A model generated the notes under the pieces. It was not told the DNA's origin. It saw nothing but the letters and a program-made list of their open reading frames with translations, and did not search any database. This document shows, piece by piece, positions 45,674-55,223 of a stretch of DNA of 64,000 nt (within the stretch, counting starts at the first letter, position 1; the number at the start of each line of letters is the position of its first letter). Position numbers and translations under genes: made by a program. The stretch lies in NCBI RefSeq assembly GCF_013371085.1, contig NZ_JABWCV010000014.1:54149-118148 (forward strand), read 5' to 3'. The DNA is from Vreelandella maris. GTDB taxonomy: Bacteria; Pseudomonadota; Gammaproteobacteria; Pseudomonadales; Halomonadaceae.

Positions 45674-46851
45674 GTAGCTGTCAGTTGGTGATTATTGCCG
45701 ACGACCTCTCAGGCGCGCTGGACACGGCCGCCCCATTCGCCGCGCGGGGCGCAGATGCCCGCGTGGTGATCAGCCTGGAGGCATTAGCTACAACGCTGGA
45801 GACCTGGCAAGGCCAGTGGCCTGTGGTCATCGCCGTGAATACCGAATCGCGCCATTTGCCAGCCGAGGCGGCGGCGCTTCGGGTGAGCGAAGCGGTGCGT
45901 TTGCTCACGCGAGTAGCGCCGCAGCAGTGGTTCAAGAAAGTCGATTCCACCCTGCGTGGCCAGGTGGTCGCTGAGTGTAAAGCGCTGCGAGAGGCGCTTG
46001 GTTTGCCCCTGCTGCTGGCGCCTGCGGTGCCCGCCCAGGGGAGGCTCGTTCGCAACGCGGAAGTGTGGGTGGATGGCACTCCATTGGCCGATACCACCTA
46101 TCAACAGGATGCCCGTTCGACGCCGCTGGTCGGCCCGATTGATCGGGCATTTGACGCCAGCGGTTTGCCGCTACAGCGCTATCAACCTGGACGTGACGTT
46201 CCGCTCCCTCGCGAGGACTGCATCGCCGATGCCGAAAGCGACGAGGAGCTTTCGGCGCTCTATCAGTGCGTGCTGAGTGCTGGCGACCGCTGGGCTATGG
46301 CGGGTGCAGCGGGGCTGGCAACGGCAATGGCCAAGAACCTTTGCGGATCGACTGATGCCCCTTTTCACTCGCTAGATAGCATTGAAAATGTGCTTTACGC
46401 TGTGGGATCTAGAAGCCCACGCGCTGCCGAACAGTTCCAGCTACTGCGCCAACTTTTACCCGATTTGGCTGTTATTGAGGCCAGTGGAGAGACGCATCTC
46501 CACTCTGCAATGGGTGTCTGTGCCGTGGTGCCTGGAGAAGATGGAAAAGATAAAGAGCGCACGGCAAGCCAAGTAGCCGAGGCGATGGCTGCCCAAGTGG
46601 ACGAGATTACGTCTGCTTGGCGGAGCGAAAAAGCGCGTTTGCTGTTTTTAACCGGAGGTGATATTGCCATGGCCGTGCTCTCGCAGCAGGGTGTGAGCTA
46701 TATCAACGTAGAATCCGAGTGGTCGCCAGGGGTAGCGTTGGGGTATATGGACGGCGATAAGCGGCGGCGGGTAATGACGAAAGCGGGAGGCTTTGGCGAT
46801 CCCCAGCTGCTAGTGCGCTTGCATGAACAGCTCACTCCGCCATCTGAATAA
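45670..46851 (+). CDS. dtnK: Four-carbon acid sugar kinase (DtnK/DenK family)
   Basis: A 393-residue kinase of the former DUF1537 family: N-terminal acid-sugar-binding domain starting [22 protein letters not shown] and the conserved [13 protein letters not shown], and C-terminal nucleotide-binding domain with [18 protein letters not shown] and [11 protein letters not shown]. It phosphorylates D-threonate or D-erythronate, feeding PdxA2, whose gene it overlaps by four bases. Which of the two tetronates is preferred cannot be read from sequence. Confidence 0.9.
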   Translation: MSSCQLVIIADDLSGALDTAAPFAARGADARVVISLEALATTLETWQGQWPVVIAVNTESRHLPAEAAALRVSEAVRLLTRVAPQQWFKKVDSTLRGQVVAECKALREALGLPLLLAPAVPAQGRLVRNAEVWVDGTPLADTTYQQDARSTPLVGPIDRAFDASGLPLQRYQPGRDVPLPREDCIADAESDEELSALYQCVLSAGDRWAMAGAAGLATAMAKNLCGSTDAPFHSLDSIENVLYAVGSRSPRAAEQFQLLRQLLPDLAVIEASGETHLHSAMGVCAVVPGEDGKDKERTASQVAEAMAAQVDEITSAWRSEKARLLFLTGGDIAMAVLSQQGVSYINVESEWSPGVALGYMDGDKRRRVMTKAGGFGDPQLLVRLHEQLTPPSE

Positions 46852-46923
46852 TCATCAACATGATTAAAATCCTTATCGAGAAGGTTGCGCAATGGTAGGC
46901 GACCAACTAGGTTTGAAACAGGT

Positions 46924-46938
46924 GGTATGACACGTATA
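46924..46938 (+). promoter_or_regulatory. NanR-like operator upstream of TRAP operon
   Basis: GGTATGACACGTATA matches 13 of 15 positions of the E. coli NanR operator GGTATAACAGGTATA. It lies 80 bases upstream of the binding protein ATG at 47018 and shares GTATGACA with the site at 43758-43772. Confidence 0.65.
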
Positions 46939-47017
46939 TAGCACTATGATCGGTTACGTTGCTACTGCCACTCGCACTATAACCAACAACAAATCCAATG
47001 GTTGTGAGGAGTACACG

Positions 47018-48019
47018 ATGAGCCACAAAAGCCAACGCCATATCAAAATGGCCCGCTTACTGACCGCCACTCTAATCGCTGCAGGCATCGGTTTTACCGC
47101 TGCGGCTCAAGCCGCCGAAAATCTGCGCTTCGCCCACGTTTATGAAACCTCTGAGCCCTTCCACAAATGGGCGCTATGGGCCGCTGATGAAATCGAGGAA
47201 CGAACCGATGGCCGCTACACCATGCAGGTGCATCCTGCCTCATCGTTAGGTAAAGAAGAGGACATTAACGAAGGGCTTGAACTGGGCACTGTGGACGTTA
47301 TTTATACCGGCACACAGTTTGCTGGACGCGCTTACGGCCCTATCGGCATTGCCGGTGCTGCTTATATGTTCCGCGACTTTGATCACTGGCAGGCCTTTGC
47401 CGACAGTGACCTATTCAAGGAGATTTCACAGGGCTATCAGGATCAAACAGGCAACGTTCCCCTAGCGCTCAACTACTATGGCGAGCGTCATGTCACTTCC
47501 AATGAGGCAATCAACGAGCCGGCGGACATGGAAGGCCTGAAGATCCGCGTTCCCAACGCGCCGATGTATATGATGATGCCCGAAGCCGTTGGCGCAAACC
47601 CCACCCCCATCGCCTTTGACGAGGTCTATCTAGCGCTGCAACAAGGCGTGGTAGACGCACAGGAAAACCCGCTACCTACCATTCGTGCCAAGGCTTTCCA
47701 CGAAGTGCAGGATTACATCAACCTGACCGGCCATATCACCGACTCGTTAATCACTATTGTCGGTGGCCCACGTTGGAACCAGCTCTCCGAAGAGGATCGT
47801 GAAATATTCCGCGAGGTTTTCCAGGAAGCTGCCGAGAACAACACTCAGGATATCCTCAAATCAGAGGAAGAGCTGGTGGCATGGTTCGAAGAGCAGGGCA
47901 ACACGGTGAACGAAGTGGATCGCGACATCTTTCGTGAAGCCGTAGTGCCTGCACACAATGGCGACGCTGCTACGTGGGATCAGGAAACCTACGATCGTCT
48001 TCAGGCTATCGGCCAGTAA
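47018..48019 (+). CDS. dctP: TRAP transporter substrate-binding protein (DctP)
   Basis: A 333-residue periplasmic protein with signal peptide (MARLLTATLIAAGIGFTAAAQA after a short basic start). The ATG at 47018 has GAGGA upstream; the frame opens at 46946. Signature GLKIRVPNAPMYMMMPEAVGANPTPIAFDEVYLAL with the conserved Arg, then QGVVDAQENPLPTI. In the operon after the kinase/PdxA2 genes, so a tetronate or related sugar acid is the probable ligand. Confidence 0.92.
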   Translation: MSHKSQRHIKMARLLTATLIAAGIGFTAAAQAAENLRFAHVYETSEPFHKWALWAADEIEERTDGRYTMQVHPASSLGKEEDINEGLELGTVDVIYTGTQFAGRAYGPIGIAGAAYMFRDFDHWQAFADSDLFKEISQGYQDQTGNVPLALNYYGERHVTSNEAINEPADMEGLKIRVPNAPMYMMMPEAVGANPTPIAFDEVYLALQQGVVDAQENPLPTIRAKAFHEVQDYINLTGHITDSLITIVGGPRWNQLSEEDREIFREVFQEAAENNTQDILKSEEELVAWFEEQGNTVNEVDRDIFREAVVPAHNGDAATWDQETYDRLQAIGQ

Positions 48020-48037
48020 TCCAACCCTTGTTTAGTA

Positions 48038-48065
48038 GCACTCCGCTTTTAATCGAGCGGAGTGC
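48038..48065 (+). other. Intercistronic stem-loop between dctP and dctQ
   Basis: Perfect nine-base arms GCACTCCGC (48038-48046) and GCGGAGTGC (48057-48065) with a 10-base loop lie in the 61-base gap between the binding protein and small permease genes. No T-tract follows. Confidence 0.75.
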
Positions 48066-48080
48066 CTGGAGCTTGGTGCC

Positions 48081-48623
48081 ATGAATGATACGCGAGAAGA
48101 CGCCGCGCCAATCGGCGATCCCATGATCGATTTTGAATCCGCCTTTGATGATGCTCCGTTTAGGCTAAGTGATTACCGGATTGAAGATTTGGTGACCCTT
48201 ATCCTCTTTTGGGCGCTGATTTTAGTGGTGTTTGCCCAATTTTTTAGCCGCTACGTAATGGGTGACTCTATTGGATGGACTGAGGAGATAGCCCGCTATT
48301 TGCTGATCGGAGTGGGCTTTATGGGTAGCGTGATGGCTGCCCGCAATGGCAGCCATATCATGGTGGAGTTTTTCTACCATTATATGCCTGCGTGGCAAGC
48401 CCTTTTGCTGGAGCGGCTCGTTAACCTCGTAAGTCTTAGTTTCTATATAGCGATGGCATGGGTGACTTACCAACTGGCATCCCGCACCAGTAGTTTGATG
48501 GTCTCCATCGACCTACCCAAGAGCATTATCTATTTCACCGTGTGCGGGGCGTTTGTACTGATGGCGTTTCGCACCGTGCAGCGGCTTTATTTGAAGTATC
48601 GGGATCGTACCAATGATGCGTGA
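48081..48623 (+). CDS. dctQ: TRAP transporter small permease (DctQ)
   Basis: A 180-residue protein with an acidic N-terminal extension of about 35 residues and four hydrophobic segments; DctQ pattern DSIGWTEEIARYLLIGVGFMG and NGSHIMVEFF. Partner of the adjacent DctP and DctM. Start ATG follows GGAG-like sequence just after the stem-loop. Confidence 0.9.
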   Translation: MNDTREDAAPIGDPMIDFESAFDDAPFRLSDYRIEDLVTLILFWALILVVFAQFFSRYVMGDSIGWTEEIARYLLIGVGFMGSVMAARNGSHIMVEFFYHYMPAWQALLLERLVNLVSLSFYIAMAWVTYQLASRTSSLMVSIDLPKSIIYFTVCGAFVLMAFRTVQRLYLKYRDRTNDA

Positions 48624-48665
48624 AGGGTGGTTTCCGGTCGTGCCATTTTCATTGAGAGGTTTCCC

Positions 48666-50045
48666 ATGTCCCGAATTTCCTTGATGCGCTGGCAGACGCC
48701 ACTGGTGTCCCCGCTGCTGGCGGCGTTGGCAGTGTTGGGCTGCGTGATCTTACCGCTGATGGGCTACCATCTTGCTTTTTTGTTTTTCGCGCTATTCACC
48801 ATGCTGGTGCTGGGCGTGCCGATTGCCATCAGCCTAGCGGGCGCCTGCTTGATGTTTGTGCTGATTACCGGACAAGTCCCCAATATCGTGGTGGCCCACC
48901 GCATGATTAACGGCATCGACAGCTTCCCGCTGTTGGCGATTCCGTTCTTTATCTTTGCCGGTAGTTTGATGAACAACGGCGGCATTACCGAGCGGATCTT
49001 CAATTTCGCCAAGGCCCTAATGGGCTGGATGCGCGGTGGCCTGGGTCACGTCAACGTTGGTGCCAGCATTGTGTTTTCCGGAATGTCGGGGGCTGCTGTG
49101 GCGGATGCCGGCGGCCTAGGCATGATTGAAGTTAAAGCGATGAAAGATGCCGGCTACGATGAGGAGTTCGCGGTAGGGATTACCGCTGCTTCCTCTACCA
49201 TCGGTCCGATTATCCCGCCTAGCCTGCCCATGGTGATTTACGGCGTGATGGCCTCGGCCTCGGTGGGCCAGCTGTTCGCAGCGGGGCTGATTCCAGGACT
49301 GCTTATGGGCGCCATGCTGATGCTGATGATCTTTATTATCTCGCGTCGGCGCGGCTATCAGCGCGACGCGGTGTTCTCGATGCGCGTGCTTGGTCATACC
49401 TTTAAACGGGCTTTCTTATCGCTGATGACGCCGATCATTATTGTTGGCGGGATTATCACCGGGGCTTTTACACCCACTGAGGCCGCGGTAGCGGCGGTTT
49501 TCTATGCGCTGCTTTTGGGCGTGGTGGTTTACCGCACGCTGACTTGGCGCAAGCTGCTGAAAGTCAGCATGGAAACCATCGAGACCACGGCGGTCATCCT
49601 GTTTATTGTCTCCTCGGCATCGATCTTTGCCTGGATCCTCACCAGCAATCAGGTCACCCAGAACGTGATTGCCCTAATGGGCCCCTTTGCTGACAGCAAG
49701 TTCGCCGTGCTGATGATGGCCAATATCGTGTTGATTATCGTTGGCTGTTTTATGGAAACCATCGCCGCAATCACTATTCTGGTGCCGGTGCTGCTGCCCA
49801 TGGCCGTTGCCGTGGGCGTCGATCCGGTTCACTTTGGGGTGATCATGGTGCTCAATTTAATGATAGGGCTACTAACCCCGCCGGTCGGCATGGTGCTTTA
49901 TGTGCTTTCCAGAGTCTCTAACGTCAGCTTCGAGCGCTGCATGCGCGGCACCATGCCGTTCCTGATTCCCTTGGTCATCTGCCTGCTATTGGTGACCTTT
50001 ATTCCGGCGATCTCCATGTGGCTACCCACACTTATTTATCGCTAG
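48666..50045 (+). CDS. dctM: TRAP transporter large permease (DctM)
   Basis: About 459 residues with 12 or more spans and DctM signatures MSGAAVADAGGLGMIEVKAMKDAGY and LLTPPVGMVLY. A GTG at 48627 is in frame, but the ATG at 48666 has GAGAGG upstream and begins the normal N-terminus (MSRISLMRWQTPLVSP). Third gene of the TRAP system in the sugar-acid cluster. Confidence 0.91.
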   Translation: MSRISLMRWQTPLVSPLLAALAVLGCVILPLMGYHLAFLFFALFTMLVLGVPIAISLAGACLMFVLITGQVPNIVVAHRMINGIDSFPLLAIPFFIFAGSLMNNGGITERIFNFAKALMGWMRGGLGHVNVGASIVFSGMSGAAVADAGGLGMIEVKAMKDAGYDEEFAVGITAASSTIGPIIPPSLPMVIYGVMASASVGQLFAAGLIPGLLMGAMLMLMIFIISRRRGYQRDAVFSMRVLGHTFKRAFLSLMTPIIIVGGIITGAFTPTEAAVAAVFYALLLGVVVYRTLTWRKLLKVSMETIETTAVILFIVSSASIFAWILTSNQVTQNVIALMGPFADSKFAVLMMANIVLIIVGCFMETIAAITILVPVLLPMAVAVGVDPVHFGVIMVLNLMIGLLTPPVGMVLYVLSRVSNVSFERCMRGTMPFLIPLVICLLLVTFIPAISMWLPTLIYR

Positions 50046-50091
50046 GTTGTACCGGTAACGGATTAAAATTAAGACCAGGAGTATCTAACCC

Positions 50092-51180
50092 ATGAGTGAT
50101 ACGTTGCCAGGTACATTGCAAGAGTTTCGCGTGAACCGTGAAGACCTTAGCCGTTTTATGCAAGCCGCGTTGGCGGCTACGGGAGCTGATCAGGCATCAG
50201 CGGATGCAGTAACCCGAGCCCTTGTCACTGCTTCGCGGATGGGGACCGATAGCCACGGTTTACGACTGTTGCCCCACTATTTGCAGGCCCTCAAAGGGGG
50301 GCGTATTAACGGCGCCCCCAACATGGTGTTTAACCAGCGCCTAGCGGCCACGGGCTTTTTAGATGCGGATGACGGGTTGGGCCACTTGGCGGGATACACC
50401 GCTATGGAGCACGCCACTGCCATGGCCGAAGTGACGGGCATCGGCGCTGTGGCAGTGGGTAACTCATCGCATTTTGGAGCAGCCGGGTGCTACGCGCTGG
50501 CTGCAGCTGAGCGTGGCTATGTGGGGATGGCGTTCTGTAATTCTGACCCATTTGTGCTGCTGCATGAGGGCGCCAAGCCTTTTCACGGTACCAACCCCAT
50601 CGCCTTTGCGGCACCGGTAGCGGGCGAGTCGCCTTACCTGCTGGATATGGCGACTAGCTCGGTGCCCTGGAATCGTGTGCAGCAGTTCGGTGCGATTGGC
50701 CGTGAACTGCCGGATCAAGTCGCGGCGGATGCTGCCGGGCAGGTAAGCCGCACGCCTAGCGAAGTGGCCGCACTGTTACCGCTGGGCGGCAGCGGCTTCG
50801 GCTTCAAGGGTGCGGGGTTGGGCGGCATGGTTGAGGTTCTGAGTTCGATGCTGTCGGGCATGCAGCATGGCTTCAAGCTGTTGCCCATGGGCGGACCAGA
50901 CATGTCGACGCCACGCGGGGTAGGGCATTTCTTCCTGGTCATGAAGCCAGATGCGTTTGTGGAGGCGGGCACCTTTGCGCACGGAATGGCCGAGTACTTG
51001 GCCGATCTGCGTGCCCAACCTGCTGCACCCAATGCCCAGGTAATGGCGCCTGGGGATCGCGAATGGCGCTGCCAGGCCCAGCGCGACGCCGAAGGCATTC
51101 CGCTCGATTCTGCCAATCAAATAGCCTATGCCGAGATCGCCGAGCAGTACCAAATAACGCCGCTCTCTCAGCTGGTTTGA
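50092..51180 (+). CDS. Ldh2/MDH family NAD(P)-dependent oxidoreductase
   Basis: A 362-residue member of the malate/L-lactate dehydrogenase (YlbC/YiaK/ComC) family, distinct from Rossmann-fold LDHs. Motifs: SRMGTDSHGLRLLPHY with the catalytic His, GNSSHFGAAGCYALAA and FKGAGLGGMVEVLS. Family members reduce or oxidise 2-keto/2-hydroxy acids such as 2,3-diketogulonate, ureidoglycolate or sulfolactate. It follows the TRAP permease by 47 bases, so it likely processes the transported acid. Confidence 0.88.
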   Translation: MSDTLPGTLQEFRVNREDLSRFMQAALAATGADQASADAVTRALVTASRMGTDSHGLRLLPHYLQALKGGRINGAPNMVFNQRLAATGFLDADDGLGHLAGYTAMEHATAMAEVTGIGAVAVGNSSHFGAAGCYALAAAERGYVGMAFCNSDPFVLLHEGAKPFHGTNPIAFAAPVAGESPYLLDMATSSVPWNRVQQFGAIGRELPDQVAADAAGQVSRTPSEVAALLPLGGSGFGFKGAGLGGMVEVLSSMLSGMQHGFKLLPMGGPDMSTPRGVGHFFLVMKPDAFVEAGTFAHGMAEYLADLRAQPAAPNAQVMAPGDREWRCQAQRDAEGIPLDSANQIAYAEIAEQYQITPLSQLV

Positions 51181-51244
51181 AGGATAATGACGAGAAATGC
51201 CGTAAAATGGCGGTGAATTTCAGGTTAACCAGGGGTGACTGCCT

Positions 51245-51967
51245 ATGAGCAGATACCGGATCGAGCGTAAAACGCTGTCCGAACAGGTCGCTGAACAGCT
51301 CGAGGCGGAGATTCTCGAAGGGCGGCTAAGTGAAAATGATCAATTGCCGTCAGAACGGGAATTGATGGAGCAGTTTGGCGTTGGCAGGCCCGCCGTGCGC
51401 GAGGCGCTTTTCCACCTGCAGCAGCTTGGACTCATCGCCATCAACAGCGGTACACGGGCCCGGGTGATTCGTCCTACCGCCGAGGCGGTAATGGCGAGAC
51501 TCTCCGGCGTTACCCGGCAACTGCTTTCCAAGCCCGATGGTCAGCAGTATTTTCAGGAAGCGCGGGCCATGTTCGAGATATCCCTGGCACGCTACGCGGC
51601 TCGCCACGCCAGCGAGGAGGACCTTGCTAGGCTACATGCTGCGTTGGCGGATAACCGCGATGCCATTGGTGACGAAGCTCGCTTCAAGCGATCCGATAAT
51701 GACTTCCATGGCGTGTTGGCCAGCATTGGCCGTAACCCTATTTTCGATGCCATTCACGTAGCGCTTTCCGAATGGCTGGATGATCGCCGTGCGCTGGTAT
51801 TACAGCAAAAAGATGAAGATAAAGCCGCAACCGCTGCCCACACCGAAATCATTGCGGCCATTGAGTCCCGCGACCCGGATGCGGCCGAGGCGGCCATGCG
51901 GCGCCACCTCGATCGTCATTACGGCACTTATATGCAGCTAAAAAAGCGCCTCTCGGACGCTTCTTAA
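51245..51967 (+). CDS. GntR family regulator, NanR-like (FCD domain)
   Basis: A 240-residue FCD-type GntR regulator. The winged helix (LPSERELMEQFGVGRPAVREALFHLQQLGLI) and the following NSGTRARVIRPTAEAVMARLSG stretch resemble E. coli NanR closely, as do the FCD motifs RSDNDFHGVLASIGRNPIFDAIH. No sialic acid genes are present, so the ligand must differ. It ends the sugar-acid cluster, 64 bases after the dehydrogenase. NanR-like operator sequences occur at 43758-43772 and 46924-46938. Confidence 0.88.
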   Translation: MSRYRIERKTLSEQVAEQLEAEILEGRLSENDQLPSERELMEQFGVGRPAVREALFHLQQLGLIAINSGTRARVIRPTAEAVMARLSGVTRQLLSKPDGQQYFQEARAMFEISLARYAARHASEEDLARLHAALADNRDAIGDEARFKRSDNDFHGVLASIGRNPIFDAIHVALSEWLDDRRALVLQQKDEDKAATAAHTEIIAAIESRDPDAAEAAMRRHLDRHYGTYMQLKKRLSDAS

Positions 51968-51991
51968 TGCTTTATAAGCCATAGAAATAGT

Positions 51992-52018
51992 CCTGCCGCC
52001 TTTTTGTTCGGCGGCAGG
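51992..52018. terminator. Hairpin between convergent regulator and binding protein genes
   Basis: Perfect nine-base arms CCTGCCGCC (51992-52000) and GGCGGCAGG (52010-52018) with a T-rich loop lie in the 58-base gap between the convergent genes. No long T-tract follows in either direction, but position suggests a bidirectional transcript end. Confidence 0.6.
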
Positions 52019-52025
52019 GATGGCA

Positions 52026-53102
52026 TCACTCGGCCATTGTCGATTTAGCAATCTCTTGGAATTCAGCTACGAGATCTTCGCCAATGCGCGGTGCCCACTC
52101 TTCGTAAACCGGCTGCACGGCTTCCTGGAAAGCGGCAATCTGCTCTTCATTAAGACGGGTGATTTTCATGCCACGCTCTTCAAGCTGCTCGCGTGCCCAG
52201 TCGTCGTACTCGCTGGAAAGTTGGATTTCGTAATCGGCAGCCTGCAGCGCGGCTTCCTGAACAAGTTCCTGATACTCAGGATCAAGGCGGTCCCAGGTAC
52301 GCTGAGAGATCATTTTAATGAAGGGCGTGTAGACGTGGCGGGTTTCGGAGCCATAATCCTGCACTTCATGGAAGTTGGAGGTCAGAATGGTGCTCCAGGG
52401 GTTTTCCTGACCATCCACTACGCCCTGTTCCATGGCGGAGAACAGTTCACCAAACGCCATGGGGGTAGGGTTGGCGCCCAGCGCTTCCCAAATGGCTAAG
52501 TGCACCGGGTTTTCCATGGTGCGGATCGACAAGCCGCGAACATCTAGACCCGCCACATCTTCTGGTGAAGTAACTTCCCGTGCGCTATTAGAGAGCTGGC
52601 GGAAACCATTTTCAGAGAACGCTAGCGCTTTCAAGCCGGTGCCATCGAACGCGTCGAGCATCTCTTGGGCAGCATCGCTGCGCATGGCCTTAACAGCTGC
52701 TTCCCGGGTAGGTAGCAAGAACGGTAGGTCGAAAACCGCCAGTTCTTCAACATAGCCCGTGGCGGGAGAAGAAGAAGGATAGGTCATATCCAGCGTGCCG
52801 GTTTGCAGCATTTCCATCATCTGCACGTCATCGCCAAGCTGGCTATTAGGGAAAATATTGACGGTAATGCGCCCTTCACTGCGCTCGTCAAGAATATCGG
52901 CAAAATACTGGCTGGAAATATACTGTGGCGAGCTTTCGGCCAACCCAAGCCCCATGCGTAACGTGACGCTACCGTGGTCACCTACTGTGTCGCCCTCAAT
53001 CTCCGGCGGGTCGGATAGGTCGGGCGTTTGCGCGTAAACCAAGCCTGAGCTGAGCAGCGTGGCACCGGTCACTAACAGAGTGCGCTTCCAAAGATGATGC
53101 AT
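52026..53102 (-). CDS. dctP: TRAP transporter substrate-binding protein (DctP), orphan
   Basis: About 358 residues with a signal peptide (MHHLWKRTLLVTGATLLSSGLVYA). The ATG at 53111 touches AGGAG too closely, so the ATG at 53102 is preferred. Signature GLDVRGLSIRTMENPVHLAIWEALGANPTPMAFGELFSAM then QGVVDGQENPW. No DctQ or DctM gene lies beside it. Its promoter region shares a 23-base identical sequence with that of the complete TRAP operon at 60681-63698, so it may use that permease. It is divergent from the pentonate dehydratase gene. Confidence 0.9.
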   Translation of the reverse strand: MHHLWKRTLLVTGATLLSSGLVYAQTPDLSDPPEIEGDTVGDHGSVTLRMGLGLAESSPQYISSQYFADILDERSEGRITVNIFPNSQLGDDVQMMEMLQTGTLDMTYPSSSPATGYVEELAVFDLPFLLPTREAAVKAMRSDAAQEMLDAFDGTGLKALAFSENGFRQLSNSAREVTSPEDVAGLDVRGLSIRTMENPVHLAIWEALGANPTPMAFGELFSAMEQGVVDGQENPWSTILTSNFHEVQDYGSETRHVYTPFIKMISQRTWDRLDPEYQELVQEAALQAADYEIQLSSEYDDWAREQLEERGMKITRLNEEQIAAFQEAVQPVYEEWAPRIGEDLVAEFQEIAKSTMAE

Positions 53103-53252
53103 AATCGTCATTCTCCTGGCGTGCTGTAGGCCGCTTTACTAAGGGAATCTTCTAAGCGAGCTACAGCGTGGTGGCTGTTGTTGTTGTCTGTCAGCGGCAC
53201 TGGCATTAACGCATCAGTACCGCAACCCTTAGGTGAATGTGTAACGTTTTTC

Positions 53253-53280
53253 GTATATGTTCAACATATACTTTTGTATG
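53253..53280. promoter_or_regulatory. Operator shared by two TRAP promoters, copy 1
   Basis: GTATATGTTCAACATATAC (53253-53271) is a 19-base palindrome with perfect nine-base arms around a central C, followed by TTTTGTATG. The 23 bases 53258-53280 recur exactly at 63794-63816. The TGT-N3-ACA core fits operators of FCD-type GntR proteins, one of which is encoded at 56200. Confidence 0.75.
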
Positions 53281-53333
53281 TATCGACGCCGCAGTAAAGA
53301 AAGCGTACCTTCGTGGCAATCTTTTTTTGTTTA

Positions 53334-53361
53334 TAAGAACGGTTTTTACAAACCGTTCTTA
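53334..53361. promoter_or_regulatory. 12-base-arm palindrome upstream of pentonate dehydratase
   Basis: Perfect arms TAAGAACGGTTT (53334-53345) and AAACCGTTCTTA (53350-53361) around TTAC, 42 bases before the dehydratase ATG. As DNA it may be an operator; as RNA it would form a strong 5' leader hairpin. A CTTTTTTT run lies just upstream. Confidence 0.65.
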
Positions 53362-53403
53362 CGACCCTTCTTACAACCTTTACTTTAGGCGTGGAGTGTC
53401 CCC

Positions 53404-55206
53404 ATGGCCAATTTTCAACGCATAACGCCTGAGCAGCTGCGTTCACGCTACTGGTTCGATAACCCTGATCACCCCGGTACCACGGCGCTGTGCATTGAGC
53501 GCTATCTCAATTACGGCATCACGCTGGATGAGTTGACCAGCGGTAAACCGATTATCGGTATTTGCCAGTCTGGCTCGGATTTAACCCCGTGTAACCGCCA
53601 CCATATTGATTTGGTCAAGCGGGTGAAAGACGGTATTCGCGCCGCAGGCGGCGTGCCGTTTGAATTTCCCATGCACCCGATTCATGAGAACGTGCGGCGG
53701 CCCACTGCGGCGCTGGACCGTAACCTCGCCTATTTGGGCATCGTGGAAGTGCTCCACGGCTACCCACTAGACGGCGTCGTATTGACCACCGGCTGCGATA
53801 AAACTACTCCCGCCGCGCTAATGGCAGCGGCAACGGTGAATATCCCGGCTATCGTGCTTTCCGGCGGGCCGATGCTCAACGGCTGGCGCGGCGCCGAGCG
53901 GGTGGGTTCGGGTACGATTATCTGGGAGCTACGCAAGCGCCTGGCAGCAGGCGATATCGACTACGCAGAGTTCCTTTCCCGTGCCAGCGATTCAGCACCC
54001 TCGATAGGCCACTGCAACACCATGGGCACCGCCTCCACCATGAACTCCATGGCGGAAGTGCTGGGCATGAGCCTGCCCGGTTCCGCAGTGATTCCCGCGC
54101 CTTATAAAGAGCGCGCCATGGTCGCCTACGACACCGGTACGCGGATTGTCGATATGGTCTGGGAAGATCTGCGCCCGCTGGATATCCTGACCCGCGAAGC
54201 GTTTGAGAACGCGATTGTGGCGTGCTCCGCGCTGGGTGGCTCTTCAAACGCGCCGGTGCACATTAATGCGATTGCCCGCCATGCGGGTATCGAGATTAAT
54301 AACGACGACTGGCAGCGTCTGGGCCATGAAATCCCGCTGCTGGCCAACGTGATGCCTGCGGGTGCCTTTCTGTGCGAAGAGTTCCACCGCGCTGGCGGCG
54401 TTCCCGCGATTCTCCACGAGTTACAAACGGCGGGTAAACTGCACGGCGATGCGCTGACGGTCAACGGCCGCTCGATAGGCGATAATCTACAGGGTCGCGA
54501 AACCCAGGACCCCGATGTGATTTGTCGCTACGGCGATCCGCTGGTCGAGCATGCGGGCTTCCTCAATCTCAAGGGCAACCTGTTCGACTCGGCGCTGATG
54601 AAAACCAGCGTGATCTCGCGGGATTTCCGCGAGCGCTTTCTGAATGATCCCAACGACCCGGAAGCCTTTGAAGGCAAGGTCGTGGTATTTGACGGCTCGG
54701 AGGATTACCACGCCCGTATCGATGACCCGGCGCTGAACATTGATGCTCGTACCATTCTGGTGATGCGCGGCGCAGGCCCGGTTGGCCACCCCGGCGGTGC
54801 CGAGGTCGTCAACATGCAGCCGCCAGAGGCGCTGATCAAGCAAGGCATCGAATCGCTGCCGTGCCTGGGCGATGGGCGTCAGTCAGGCACCTCTGGCTCG
54901 CCGTCGATCCTTAATGCCTCCCCAGAAGCCGCTACCGGCGGCGGCCTGGCGCTGCTGGAAAGCGGTGATCGGCTGCGGGTCGATCTCAAACGTGGTGAGG
55001 TACAGCTTTTGATTGAAGCCAGTGAGCTGGAAGTACGCCGCGAGCGCTTAGCTCAACAGGGTGGCTACCGCTACCCCGGCCACCAGACTCCCTGGCAAGA
55101 GATCCAGCGCAGTATGGTCGAGCCGCTGGATCGCGGGATGACCCTGGAGCCCGCCACCAAGTATCGCGATGTCGCCCGTCGGCATCCGCCTAGAGACAAT
55201 CACTAA
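53404..55206 (+). CDS. IlvD/Edd family dehydratase, L-arabinonate/pentonate type
   Basis: A 600-residue Fe-S dehydratase. Three cluster cysteines are visible: [25 protein letters not shown] and [14 protein letters not shown]; later segments [18 protein letters not shown] and [16 protein letters not shown] are family hallmarks. Length and sequence suit the pentonate dehydratases (L-arabinonate, D-xylonate) and not IlvD itself. It forms 2-keto-3-deoxypentonate, the substrate of the AraD1 protein encoded at 59660. First gene of a plus-strand operon. Confidence 0.9.
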   Translation: MANFQRITPEQLRSRYWFDNPDHPGTTALCIERYLNYGITLDELTSGKPIIGICQSGSDLTPCNRHHIDLVKRVKDGIRAAGGVPFEFPMHPIHENVRRPTAALDRNLAYLGIVEVLHGYPLDGVVLTTGCDKTTPAALMAAATVNIPAIVLSGGPMLNGWRGAERVGSGTIIWELRKRLAAGDIDYAEFLSRASDSAPSIGHCNTMGTASTMNSMAEVLGMSLPGSAVIPAPYKERAMVAYDTGTRIVDMVWEDLRPLDILTREAFENAIVACSALGGSSNAPVHINAIARHAGIEINNDDWQRLGHEIPLLANVMPAGAFLCEEFHRAGGVPAILHELQTAGKLHGDALTVNGRSIGDNLQGRETQDPDVICRYGDPLVEHAGFLNLKGNLFDSALMKTSVISRDFRERFLNDPNDPEAFEGKVVVFDGSEDYHARIDDPALNIDARTILVMRGAGPVGHPGGAEVVNMQPPEALIKQGIESLPCLGDGRQSGTSGSPSILNASPEAATGGGLALLESGDRLRVDLKRGEVQLLIEASELEVRRERLAQQGGYRYPGHQTPWQEIQRSMVEPLDRGMTLEPATKYRDVARRHPPRDNH

Positions 55207-55223
55207 AGGAATCGTTACCACAC

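Noticed and set aside
51245..51967. Sialic acid regulator NanR in the strict sense
   Set aside because: Protein and candidate operators resemble NanR, but no nanA, nanE, nanK or nanT genes occur; the neighbours handle sugar acids.
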